A DNA stretch of 21,893 bases from Clostridia bacterium (GTDB lineage: Bacteria > Bacillota > Clostridia > Oscillospirales > CAG-272), in contig JAGAFQ010000079.1 of NCBI GenBank assembly GCA_017612495.1, positions 1 through 21,893 of the forward strand, written 5' to 3'. Each line of letters begins with the position of its first letter. The first letter of the stretch is position 1. A model generated the notes under the pieces. The model was not told the origin of the DNA. It made no database searches and saw only the letters and a program-made list of their open reading frames with translations. The translations under genes and the position numbers were made by a program. Of the stretch, positions 8,094 to 14,781 are shown piece by piece.

Positions 8094-8122
8094 ATTTTAT
8101 CACATATTGTATCGCTCGTCAA
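8094..8122 (-). promoter_or_regulatory. Sigma-A promoter for the lipid kinase/two-component operon
   Basis: On the minus strand TTGACG (8117-8122) and TAAAAT (8094-8099) are 17 bases apart, with TG sequence just before the -10. It lies about 50 bases upstream of the kinase start and is divergent from the ahcY promoter. Confidence 0.7.
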
Positions 8123-8179
8123 CCATTACGAATGTGCTTATTATATTATTTTATATAAATGCGTTTTGAGCAAAATACA

Positions 8180-8208
8180 TTTACAAAAAATGAAAAATCT
8201 GCTATAAT
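8180..8208 (+). promoter_or_regulatory. Sigma-A promoter for ahcY-ywlG
   Basis: TTTACA (8180-8185) and a perfect TATAAT (8203-8208) are separated by 17 bases. Transcription would start near 8215, giving a leader of about 55 bases that holds a GC-rich hairpin before the ahcY ribosome binding site. Confidence 0.8.
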
Positions 8209-8224
8209 ATCTTGTAAATAACGT

Positions 8225-8257
8225 GCGGCGACGGCAAATATGCTTTTTGCGCGCCGC
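8225..8257 (+). promoter_or_regulatory. GC-rich hairpin in the ahcY leader, adjacent to the ribosome binding site
   Basis: GCGGCG (8225-8230) pairs fully with CGCCGC (8252-8257), and inside it GCAAA (8234-8238) pairs with TTTGC (8246-8250), leaving a small asymmetric internal loop. The AGGAG of ahcY begins at 8261, three bases after the stem. The position suits translational control. I do not recognise it as a member of a known SAM or SAH riboswitch class. Confidence 0.5.
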
Positions 8258-8270
8258 AAAAGGAGATTTT

Positions 8271-9509
8271 ATGACGAGCAATATTACAAATCCCGCTCTT
8301 TTTGAAAGCGGACTTGACAAAATACATTGGGTAGAAAGCTATATGCCCATTCTGAACAATATCCGCGCCGAATTTGAAAAGACGAAACCGTTTGCGGGCA
8401 AAAAGATCTCAATGTCCATCCATCTCGAAGCGAAAACGGCTTATCTTGCCATCACCTTGAAAGCGGGAGGCGCTGACGTATATATAACGGGCTGCAATCC
8501 CCTCTCAACGCAGGATGACGTAGCCGCCGCGCTTCATTCACTCGGCTTCTGCGTCAATGCGCACCACGGCGCAAGCGAAGAACAGTATATTGCCGATCTC
8601 AAAGCAACCCTTTCGGTAAAACCCGATTTAATGATCGACGACGGCGGCGATTTCATCTCGCTCATCGAGGGTGAGTGCCGCGAATACGGTCAAAACCTGC
8701 TCGGCGGATGCGAAGAGACAACGACCGGCATTCACCGTTTGCGTTCGCGTATGGCGTCGGGAGACCTTCACTACACGATGCTCGACGTGAATGACGCCGA
8801 ATGCAAGCATCTTTTCGACAACCGCTACGGCACGGGTCAATCTACCCTTGACGGCATCATGAATACCACTAATCTGATCATCGCCGGCAAGACCGTTGTC
8901 GTTGCAGGCTACGGCTGGTGCGGCAGAGGCATTGCGATGCGCGCCAAAGGTATGGGCGCCTTGGTCGTTGTGACGGAGGTAAATCCCGTCAAGGCGATCG
9001 AAGCGATCATGGACGGTTTCAGAGTTATGCCCATGGAAGAAGCCGCCAAGATCGGCGATTTGTTCATCACCGCAACGGGCTGTAAGGACGTCATCACCGA
9101 AAAGTCGATAAACAACCTCAAAGACGGCGTACTGCTCGCAAATTCGGGACACTTCAACGTCGAGATAAACGAGCCGGACCTTCGCCGTAACGCCACAAAG
9201 ATTTGGGAAAGAAAGCCGAATATACGCGGCTATCATATGGCTGACGGCAGAATAATAAATCTGCTTGCCGACGGACGTCTTGTCAACCTTGCCGCAGGCA
9301 ACGGCCACCCTGCCGAGATCATGGATATGAGCTTTTCCATCCAGGCAAAAGGTCTTGAATATCTTGCAAAGCACGGCAAAGAGATGGCGCCGGGACTTTA
9401 TAATATCCCCGCCGATATCGATTCAGCCGTCGCAAACTACAAGCTCAAATCGGCAAACGTCGAAATAGACAAGCTTTCAGACGAACAGAAAGCATATCTC
9501 GGTTTATAA
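8271..9509 (+). CDS. ahcY: Adenosylhomocysteinase (S-adenosyl-L-homocysteine hydrolase)
   Basis: AhcY splits S-adenosylhomocysteine, the product and inhibitor of methyltransferases, into adenosine and homocysteine using bound NAD. The 412-residue protein shows MSIHLEAKTAYL, DDGGD (about 123-127), GCEETTTGIHRL (about 146-157), the NAD loop VAGYGWCGRG (211-220) and NLAAGNGHPAEIMD near the C-terminus. Its length fits the shorter type found in archaea, Thermotoga and many Clostridia, which lacks the extra segment and the tyrosine-rich tail of the longer bacterial and eukaryotic form. The start at 8271 has AAAGGAG ideally placed; the frame is open further upstream but covers the leader hairpin. 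It is followed after 12 bases by ywlG. Confidence 0.96.
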   Translation: MTSNITNPALFESGLDKIHWVESYMPILNNIRAEFEKTKPFAGKKISMSIHLEAKTAYLAITLKAGGADVYITGCNPLSTQDDVAAALHSLGFCVNAHHGASEEQYIADLKATLSVKPDLMIDDGGDFISLIEGECREYGQNLLGGCEETTTGIHRLRSRMASGDLHYTMLDVNDAECKHLFDNRYGTGQSTLDGIMNTTNLIIAGKTVVVAGYGWCGRGIAMRAKGMGALVVVTEVNPVKAIEAIMDGFRVMPMEEAAKIGDLFITATGCKDVITEKSINNLKDGVLLANSGHFNVEINEPDLRRNATKIWERKPNIRGYHMADGRIINLLADGRLVNLAAGNGHPAEIMDMSFSIQAKGLEYLAKHGKEMAPGLYNIPADIDSAVANYKLKSANVEIDKLSDEQKAYLGL

Positions 9510-9521
9510 GAAGGTATCAAA

Positions 9522-10061
9522 ATGTACGAACAGATCAAAAAAGAAGCCGCAGAAGCGACAAAGGAACTCATAGAAATATCGGGCATCACGGCGGGCGACA
9601 TTCTCGTTATCGGCTGCTCATCAAGTGAGATCGTCGGTGAGACCATAGGCAAAAATTCCGATATCGACGCCGCGCGCGCCGCTTTTGACGGCATATATCC
9701 CATCCTCAAAGAAAAAGGCATCTTTCTTGCCGCGCAGTGCTGTGAGCATCTCAACCGCGCCATCGTCATTGAGCGCGAGGCGGCAAAGAAATACGGTTTT
9801 GAGATCGTTTGCGTAGTTCCGCAAAAGAAAGCGGGCGGCTCGTTTGCGACCACCGCTTATGCAAACTTTTCAGATCCCTGCGTTGTCGAATACGTCAAAG
9901 CCGATGCCGGAATGGATATCGGCGATACGCTCATCGGTATGCACTTAAAGCACGTTGCCGTGCCCGTGCGCCTCAAAACGAAGAAAATCGGCAAGGCAAA
10001 CCTCGTTGCCGCAAGAACGAGACCGAAACTCATCGGCGGCGAGAGGGCTGTATATCAATAA
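9522..10061 (+). CDS. ywlG: UPF0340 / YwlG family protein (TIGR01440), function unknown
   Basis: The 179-residue protein matches the YwlG family. It begins with a helical segment (EAAEATKELIEISGI), then GDILVIGCSSSEIVGETIGKNS, a segment FLAAQCCEHLNRAIVIER, and ends with the conserved ARTRPKLIGGERAVYQ. No catalytic role is established for the family; the paired cysteines (QCCEHLNRA) and the conserved CSSSE are the most striking residues. It lacks a signal peptide or membrane segment, so it is probably cytoplasmic. AAGAAGG lies seven bases before the ATG. It sits 12 bases behind ahcY and before a strong terminator, so the two share a transcript. Confidence 0.9.
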   Translation: MYEQIKKEAAEATKELIEISGITAGDILVIGCSSSEIVGETIGKNSDIDAARAAFDGIYPILKEKGIFLAAQCCEHLNRAIVIEREAAKKYGFEIVCVVPQKKAGGSFATTAYANFSDPCVVEYVKADAGMDIGDTLIGMHLKHVAVPVRLKTKKIGKANLVAARTRPKLIGGERAVYQ

Positions 10062-10077
10062 ATCACGGTATTTTCAC

Positions 10078-10113
10078 AAATAAAGCTCACGGGATTTCCG
10101 TGAGCTTTATTTT
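10078..10113 (+). terminator. Rho-independent terminator after ywlG
   Basis: A long stem, TAAAGCTCACGG (10081-10092) with CCGTGAGCTTTA (10098-10109) and a 5-base loop, is followed by TTTT. The A-run before the stem extends the pairing. It ends the ahcY-ywlG transcript. Confidence 0.9.
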
Positions 10114-10133
10114 GCAAAAACTCTATTTTCCTA

Positions 10134-10162
10134 TTGACAATGGCAATAAATCGTGTTAATAT
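10134..10162 (+). promoter_or_regulatory. Sigma-A promoter of the tRNA operon
   Basis: A perfect TTGACA (10134-10139) is followed after 17 bases by TAATAT (10157-10162); an overlapping TATAAT at 10160-10165 would have a 20-base spacer. It lies about 40 bases before the first tRNA. Confidence 0.75.
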
Positions 10163-10202
10163 AATTAGGTCGCAAAGGATGAGTCCTCGCTTTTCGCACT
10201 TT

Positions 10203-10276
<74 letters not shown>

Positions 10277-10280
10277 TTTT

Positions 10281-10357
<77 letters not shown>

Positions 10358-10360
10358 CAC

Positions 10361-10438
10361 GGTGGGTATGGCTCAGCTGGTTAGAGCGTCAGGTTGTGGC
10401 CCTGAAGGCCGACGGTTCGAATCCGTTTACTCACCCCA
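10361..10438 (+). tRNA. tRNA-His (anticodon GTG)
   Basis: The anticodon stem TCAGG/CCTGA carries loop TTGTGGC with anticodon GTG. The acceptor stem GTGGGTA/TACTCAC is preceded by the extra G at position -1 (10361) facing C73, as expected for histidine tRNA. CCA is encoded at 10436-10438. It is the last gene before a terminator. Confidence 0.95.
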
Positions 10439-10440
10439 AA

Positions 10441-10475
10441 AATCCCGTACACGTTAGTGTGCGGGATTTTTTCTT
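10441..10475 (+). terminator. Rho-independent terminator of the tRNA operon
   Basis: AATCCCGTACAC (10441-10452) pairs with GTGTGCGGGATT (10457-10468), with one G-T pair and loop GTTA, followed by a T-rich tail. It begins two bases after the CCA of tRNA-His. Confidence 0.9.
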
Positions 10476-10556
10476 CTTACTTCTTACCTTTTACCTCTTA
10501 CCTATGTTCGGGATTTTTGGGAGGTAATAAGTAAGAGGTAATGGGTAATAAGTGAA
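10471..10556. repeat. Imperfect inverted repeat built from TTACCTC-like units
   Basis: The left arm (about 10474-10502) is a run of near-identical 7-8 base units (TTCTTACC, TTTTACC, TCTTACC). The right arm (about 10529-10556) is its imperfect reverse complement (GTAAGAGGTAATGGGTAATA). About 26 bases containing CGGGATTTTT lie between them. No ORF is present. It resembles small palindromic intergenic repeats rather than a gene. Confidence 0.6.
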
Positions 10557-10560
10557 AGTA

Positions 10561-10590
10561 GCTTTTCGCTGAAGCGAAAAGCATTTTTAA
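10561..10590 (+). other. Perfect 10-bp hairpin followed by T-run
   Basis: GCTTTTCGCT (10561-10570) and AGCGAAAAGC (10573-10582) are exact reverse complements with two bases between, followed by ATTTTTAATTT. It looks like a second terminator, but no gene lies directly before it; it may be the end of the repeat element just upstream. From 10591 to 10655 I see nothing of note. Confidence 0.5.
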
Positions 10591-10655
10591 TTTAAGCATT
10601 GAAGTACGAATGGATGGACGAGGAATATAATTGTGCTATTTCGTAATACAATCAC

Positions 10656-10690
10656 AAAAAAATCCTATCATTTGCGTGATAGGATTTTTG
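10656..10690 (-). terminator. Rho-independent terminator after the glucokinase gene
   Basis: AAAAATCCTATCA (10658-10670) and TGATAGGATTTTT (10677-10689) form a stem with a 6-base loop. On the minus strand it ends in a T-run, 20 bases after the glucokinase stop. It could also work from the plus side. Confidence 0.85.
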
Positions 10691-10708
10691 TTTTGTATCA
10701 TTCAATTT

Positions 10709-11620
10709 TCATTCCATTGCATACAGCGCGGCGCCGATGATGCCGGCATCGTTGCAAAGAGATGCGGCGCGTATCTCGGTGCGTTTGCCGAATTGGTTAT
10801 ATTCCCTTTTTCTGACGTAATCGCGCACCCTCGATATGAAATATTCGCCCTCGTTTGATATGCCTCCGCCTATCAAAAAATATTCGGGCTGAAAAATGTT
10901 GATGAGATTGCAAACGCCCTCACCGACGTATTCTATGTATTTGTCTACTACCTCGGAGGCAGCCTTGTCCCCCGCCCTTGCGCAGTCAAAAGCGGTCTTT
11001 CCGCTGATCTTTTCGGCATTTGCCAGCATACTTTCGGGGTGCAATTTCGCCGCCCTTGCCGTCTGTCTTTTGAGTGCATTGGCAGAAGCATATCTTTCAA
11101 AACAACCGCGTCTGCCGCAAGTGCACATAAGACCGCCTTTTCTTATAACGGTGTGCCCTATCTCGCCGGCGGTGCCGTTTGCGCCCTCATATATCTTGCC
11201 GTCAATAATTATACCTCCGCCGATGCCCGTGCCTATCGTCATAAGAACAACGTTTTCGGCTTTCATTTTCATAACGGTATATTCGCCAAGCGCCGCCGCA
11301 TTTGCATCGTTTATAAGCTTGTATTTGACGCCGAGCTTTGATTCTATCATCTTGCCTATCTCAAAATACGAGATCGGCAAATTCACCGTGCGTATTATCG
11401 TGCCGTCGCAGACGGCTCCGGGTACGCCGATGCCGATACCGCAAGGTTTGCCGTATTCAAAGATCAGCTCTTTGCAAAGAGAGATTATCACGTCGGCGAC
11501 GGAATAAACACCGTCATCTCCGCTCGGCCTCGATAATTCCTTTATTAAATTTCCGTCAAGATCGACAGCGCCGACAGATGTGTTGGTGCCGCCCAAATCG
11601 ACCCCTACCAAATATTCCAT
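10709..11620 (-). CDS. glcK: ROK-family glucokinase
   Basis: The 304-residue protein has the ROK phosphate-binding motif VGVDLGGTNTSVGAVD near residues 5-20 and the catalytic Asp105 in INDANAA. The second phosphate loop is TIGTGIGGGIIIDG, the sugar-contact residues are GTAGEIGH (149-156), and the zinc signature CTCGRRGCFE is at 166-175. ROK repressors carry an N-terminal helix-turn-helix; this protein does not, so it is a sugar kinase, most likely for glucose in the cytoplasm. A fructokinase or N-acetylmannosamine kinase is possible. The start at 11620 has GGAG six bases upstream. The frame is open further upstream but that stretch overlaps the methyltransferase gene. It follows that gene by 31 bases, likely on one transcript. 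Confidence 0.9.
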   Translation of the reverse strand: MEYLVGVDLGGTNTSVGAVDLDGNLIKELSRPSGDDGVYSVADVIISLCKELIFEYGKPCGIGIGVPGAVCDGTIIRTVNLPISYFEIGKMIESKLGVKYKLINDANAAALGEYTVMKMKAENVVLMTIGTGIGGGIIIDGKIYEGANGTAGEIGHTVIRKGGLMCTCGRRGCFERYASANALKRQTARAAKLHPESMLANAEKISGKTAFDCARAGDKAASEVVDKYIEYVGEGVCNLINIFQPEYFLIGGGISNEGEYFISRVRDYVRKREYNQFGKRTEIRAASLCNDAGIIGAALYAME

Positions 11621-11651
11621 AATATTCTCCGTTCCTCCGCCGCGCGGATAT

Positions 11652-12413
11652 TCACGCTTTCCTTTCAGCCTTTTTAGCAAGAAAGACCCATCTTTCATCA
11701 CATTCCGAGCATTCCGCTCCGTCATATCCGCCGAAGACTTTTATAAGCTCAAATCCGCATTTTTCAAGGCAGGCGCAGACATAGCGCTTTGAATATGCCC
11801 TCTCGCGCAAAGTCTCGTCATATCTTTCATATTTGCCGTCCTTTGTGCGGCAGAAATACGTCAGATAAAAATCGCAGATGCGAGTTTTTTTATTGTAAAA
11901 ATTGGACCACGATAAAAAGGTCTCGCCCTTTTCGTCTTCAAGCGTATAGGTGTTGTCGGCATAGACGTTTTCAAATTTCAAAACGGAATTCATATCGAAT
12001 ATGAAAAGCCCGCCCGAAACCAAATTTTTGTTTGCAGACACAAAAAATCTTTGCAGATCTCCCGATGAAACAAGCGAATTTGCGCTGTCAAGAGTGGAAA
12101 TGATAATATCCGTTTGCTTCGGCAAAATGAGATCTCTCATATTCTGATGCGAAAAAATGATTTTTTCTCCGCTCTCAAAAGCCTTTTGCGCCGCAAAGGA
12201 AAGCATGTCTTCCGAAATATCCGATGCGTGGACGTCAAAGCCGCGTTTTGCAAGCAAAACCGCCAGACTTCCCGTTCCGCACGAAACGTCCGAAACGCAT
12301 AAAGCATCGGCGGCATATTTATCTTTTGCTTCGCAAATGAACTTGCACATTTGTTCATAGTCAACGTCGCAAAGCAATTTGTCATAGTATTTTACAAAAA
12401 CCGACTGTGCCAT
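11652..12413 (-). CDS. Class I SAM-dependent methyltransferase, substrate unknown
   Basis: The 253-residue protein has the Rossmann methyltransferase layout. Motif I, VSDVSCGTGSLAVLLAKRG, is at 40-58. An acidic Asp at 65 (HASDISEDML) ends beta-2, a motif TDIIISTLDSANSL follows, and GGLFIFDMNS lies where motif IV/V is expected. The usual Asp/Glu of motif I is Asp42 followed by Ser instead of the more common Leu/Gly. The C-terminal part is beta-rich (ICDFYLTYFCR, YDETLRERAYS) as in YqeM/Methyltransf_25-type enzymes. No DNA- or RNA-binding domain is visible, so a small molecule or protein target is likely but unproven. GGGAG six bases before ATG supports the start, and its own promoter lies at 12446-12474. 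Confidence 0.85.
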   Translation of the reverse strand: MAQSVFVKYYDKLLCDVDYEQMCKFICEAKDKYAADALCVSDVSCGTGSLAVLLAKRGFDVHASDISEDMLSFAAQKAFESGEKIIFSHQNMRDLILPKQTDIIISTLDSANSLVSSGDLQRFFVSANKNLVSGGLFIFDMNSVLKFENVYADNTYTLEDEKGETFLSWSNFYNKKTRICDFYLTYFCRTKDGKYERYDETLRERAYSKRYVCACLEKCGFELIKVFGGYDGAECSECDERWVFLAKKAERKA

Positions 12414-12445
12414 AGTATCTCCCGTCTGCCGAAATATCTACGTCA

Positions 12446-12474
12446 ATTTTAATACATTTCGGCGGCGTTGTAAA
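12446..12474 (-). promoter_or_regulatory. Sigma-A promoter for the methyltransferase-glucokinase pair
   Basis: On the minus strand TTTACA (12469-12474) and TAAAAT (12446-12451) are separated by 17 bases, just after the spoIIP stop codon. No terminator is visible between spoIIP and this promoter, so read-through from spoIIP is possible. Confidence 0.65.
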
Positions 12475-12476
12475 TA

Positions 12477-13619
12477 CTATTCTTGATAAATGAGTTCCGT
12501 CAGCGCTTTTGCAACGCATACTCCCGCCTCTTTAGCCTCTGAAAGAGTGTTGCCCGATGCGCCTATTTCAAGCAGTAATGCGCCTTTTGAATACTGTTGA
12601 TTGAACGAGGCATCGCGCAGATTTATCGGTCTTGCGATGTCACCGTACATCTCAAAAAGCTTTGATTGCCAGGCAAGAGCAAGTGAAAAATTCTTTTGCC
12701 AGTCATGATGATCGCTGCCCGCCTCGTCGGTTCCCACAACGAACATTATCTGTGCGCACCTTTTGCCGTTTGAAAGACAAACGGGTTTTATTATTTCACC
12801 GTTTTCACCCTCAATGGCATCGCGGTGTATATCGAGCACGTATTTTATCGACGGATATTTTTTCAGCGCGTCCAAAACGGCGCTGCACGAATATTCATAA
12901 GCATTCGCAAACGAATCCTTGTCAAACATATCGCAAAGATGCAAGACCTCGATGCCGTTCTCGGTCAGCGTATCGGCAATGCTTTGTCCCACACTGACGA
13001 TATTTTTTTCGATATCGCACGAGCGAACGGAATCGTCATCTTCGCTGTAATATGCACCCTCGTTTGAAAAAGCCTCTGTGCCGTGAGTATGATATATAAG
13101 CACCAAAGGCCCGTCTGCCGAGCCGTCTTTTTTGCTGATATTTGCAGACGCGCTTTGCGATATATCCACGTCGTATGATGTTTGATTATACACAAAAACG
13201 CCGTTTTCACGGTAGCAAAGGTTTTTGGGTATGATGGGATGCGCCCCCTGCGGCACGAGCGAAAGATCATAGGCGTAAATATCGAAATCTTCGCCGATAT
13301 TATCCTCGATCGGTTGTGAAATATCCGGCAAGATCGCCCTTATCCTGCCCTTGTTCGTCCTTTTTTGAGTCTCGGCTTTTTTTATAACGACGCTTCTGCC
13401 TATCGACGTTTCAATGGCGGTCATTATGAACTCTGCATCGTTGCCGAAATAAATATTCTTCACGAAATGTGCAAAGTTTTTCGGCAGAAAAACGTTGTAT
13501 GCCCCCATCAAAAACGAGCACAAAAAGACGCAAAGCGACATAAGAAGAGTCGAAAGCATCAAAAAGTTTCCGCGATTCACCTTGAAAAAATCAAATATCC
13601 TTAAAAATACTCTTTTCAC
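12477..13619 (-). CDS. spoIIP: Stage II sporulation protein P (SpoIIP)
   Basis: SpoIIP is the cell wall amidase/endopeptidase of the SpoIIDMP complex that degrades septal peptidoglycan during engulfment. The 380-residue protein has an N-terminal membrane anchor (about 20-42, FLMLSTLLMSLCVFLCSFLM). The metal-site motif LIYHTHGTEAF is near 174-184, DIHRDA near 263-268, and a late acidic residue lies in LLLEIGASGNT. I choose GTG at 13619 because GGAG lies seven bases upstream; a TTG 54 bases earlier also opens the frame but lacks a ribosome binding site. It lies downstream of gpr, the order seen in Bacillus and many Clostridia. Confidence 0.92.
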   Translation of the reverse strand: MKRVFLRIFDFFKVNRGNFLMLSTLLMSLCVFLCSFLMGAYNVFLPKNFAHFVKNIYFGNDAEFIMTAIETSIGRSVVIKKAETQKRTNKGRIRAILPDISQPIEDNIGEDFDIYAYDLSLVPQGAHPIIPKNLCYRENGVFVYNQTSYDVDISQSASANISKKDGSADGPLVLIYHTHGTEAFSNEGAYYSEDDDSVRSCDIEKNIVSVGQSIADTLTENGIEVLHLCDMFDKDSFANAYEYSCSAVLDALKKYPSIKYVLDIHRDAIEGENGEIIKPVCLSNGKRCAQIMFVVGTDEAGSDHHDWQKNFSLALAWQSKLFEMYGDIARPINLRDASFNQQYSKGALLLEIGASGNTLSEAKEAGVCVAKALTELIYQE

Positions 13620-13679
13620 AAACTCACTCCGATCAAATTCCTTTATAATGATTTTATTCAAAACGGAGTGCAAATTATG

Positions 13680-14606
13680 TCAGATCTGCGCCATATCTTC
13701 AAAACTTAAATTTTTATGGAACGCACGGTTTATCGCCATCGCAATAAGATCGCCGAAGTTTTGAGAACAAATATCTATATCCCTCGGCGTCACAAAATAC
13801 GATCTGTCGGGGAAAATATCGGCAGTCTGCAAAATATCGGTCTTATCGGGGAAAAGCTTCGATATCGCCTCAAAGACGAGCGTCTTGCTGTCAACGACCA
13901 TGGGCACACCGACAGAGATGACGGGTACGCCGAGTAAATCTTTTGTCAGCTCCTTTCGGTAATTTCCCACCCCCGAGCCGGGAGAGATGCCGCAAGAGCA
14001 TATCTGAACGCAGGAACACAAATTCCCTACCTCCTTTGCCGCCAAAGAATCGATAGCCAAAACGAGCTTTGCTTCATAGCTTTTGCATACCGCAAGCACC
14101 AAAGAAGAGCTCTCCATGCCCGTTTGCGCAAGCACCCCGGGACAAAATGCCGAAAGATCGCCGAAGTGCAGATCGCTGTATAATTTCGGGTTTTGCTCTT
14201 TTAGGTGGCTTGTCACGATAAGTCCGTCGCACACCGCGGGCCCCAGCGAATCGGAGGTGAGATTTTTATTGCCGAGTCCCGCCGCGATGACTCTGCCGCC
14301 GTAATATCCGAGCTTTTTGCTCATATAGACTATCTCGTCCGAGATCGCCGAGGCGATACTTTGTATCTCGCTTTCCTCTTTGTGCAAAATATCGCCCGTT
14401 TGCACGGTGATGTAATCACCCAAAGGCTTTGAGAGTATTTTTTCGCCCTCTTCGGATATGATGCTTATCTTGTTTATCTTTACCCCGTATCTTTCATATT
14501 CCGAATATTCCACGCCGTCGAGTTTTCCCGTTGAATCTTCGGCATAAGTTTTGACTTTTTCTTCTCTGATCTCCGATGCCATATCCGAAAAATACGAAAA
14601 AATCAT
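13680..14606 (-). CDS. gpr: GPR endopeptidase (spore germination protease)
   Basis: GPR degrades the small acid-soluble spore proteins at germination; it is made as a zymogen in the forespore. The 308-residue protein shows the family's EEGEKILSKPLGDYITVQTG, VIAAGLGNKNLTSDSLGPAV, AIDSLAAKEVGNLCS, SPGSGVGNYRKEL and VPVISVGVPMVVDS. I choose ATG 14606 because GGAG sits six bases upstream; upstream codons in the same frame lack a site. The usual processing region near RTDLA is poorly conserved here (VKTYAEDSTGK). The gene is divergent from pcrA and precedes spoIIP by 60 bases. A forespore sigma factor promoter would be expected; I did not find a convincing match. Confidence 0.92.
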   Translation of the reverse strand: MIFSYFSDMASEIREEKVKTYAEDSTGKLDGVEYSEYERYGVKINKISIISEEGEKILSKPLGDYITVQTGDILHKEESEIQSIASAISDEIVYMSKKLGYYGGRVIAAGLGNKNLTSDSLGPAVCDGLIVTSHLKEQNPKLYSDLHFGDLSAFCPGVLAQTGMESSSLVLAVCKSYEAKLVLAIDSLAAKEVGNLCSCVQICSCGISPGSGVGNYRKELTKDLLGVPVISVGVPMVVDSKTLVFEAISKLFPDKTDILQTADIFPDRSYFVTPRDIDICSQNFGDLIAMAINRAFHKNLSFEDMAQI

Positions 14607-14620
14607 AAAAATCTCCATTC

Positions 14621-14635
14621 TGCCGCAAAGCGGCA
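14621..14635 (-). other. Small hairpin just upstream of the gpr ribosome binding site
   Basis: TGCCGC and GCGGCA form a perfect 6-bp stem with a 3-base loop, four bases before the GGAG of gpr on the minus strand. It may influence translation or transcript stability; its role is not known. Confidence 0.4.
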
Positions 14636-14706
14636 CAAGTTCAAAATGACAGTTCGTCATACTTATGATTATTGTCAATACCGATGCCTTTCATTCGACT
14701 TTTTTA

Positions 14707-14735
14707 TTGCCTTTTTATGAATTTTATGTTATCAT
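14707..14735 (+). promoter_or_regulatory. Sigma-A promoter for the pcrA/uvrD-like helicase
   Basis: TTGCCT (14707-14712) and TATCAT (14730-14735) are 17 bases apart, about 45 bases before the helicase start codon. Confidence 0.6.
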
Positions 14736-14781
14736 AGATTTAATACAGTATATATTTCACGGTCATCCGGGGAGGCACAAA

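Noticed and set aside
7312..8169. Long plus-strand open frame (285 codons) opposite the lipid kinase gene
   Set aside because: It has no family motifs and lies wholly antisense to a well-supported gene with matching promoter; it reflects codon bias of the real gene.
8223..8270. N-terminal extension of ahcY by 16 codons
   Set aside because: The extra codons cover the leader hairpin and have no ribosome binding site; AAAGGAG is ideally placed for the ATG at 8271, which matches family N-termini.
8628..9374. 248-codon minus-strand open frame within ahcY
   Set aside because: Complete overlap with the conserved ahcY coding region; no ribosome binding site or motif of its own.
10439..10708. Integrated element next to the tRNA cluster
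   Set aside because: No integrase, no duplicated tRNA 3' end and no foreign genes follow; the tRNAs are intact with their own terminator.
14607..14760. Sigma-G promoter for gpr
   Set aside because: I looked for a TGAATA-like -35 with CATACTA-like -10 at proper spacing and found only poor partial matches.
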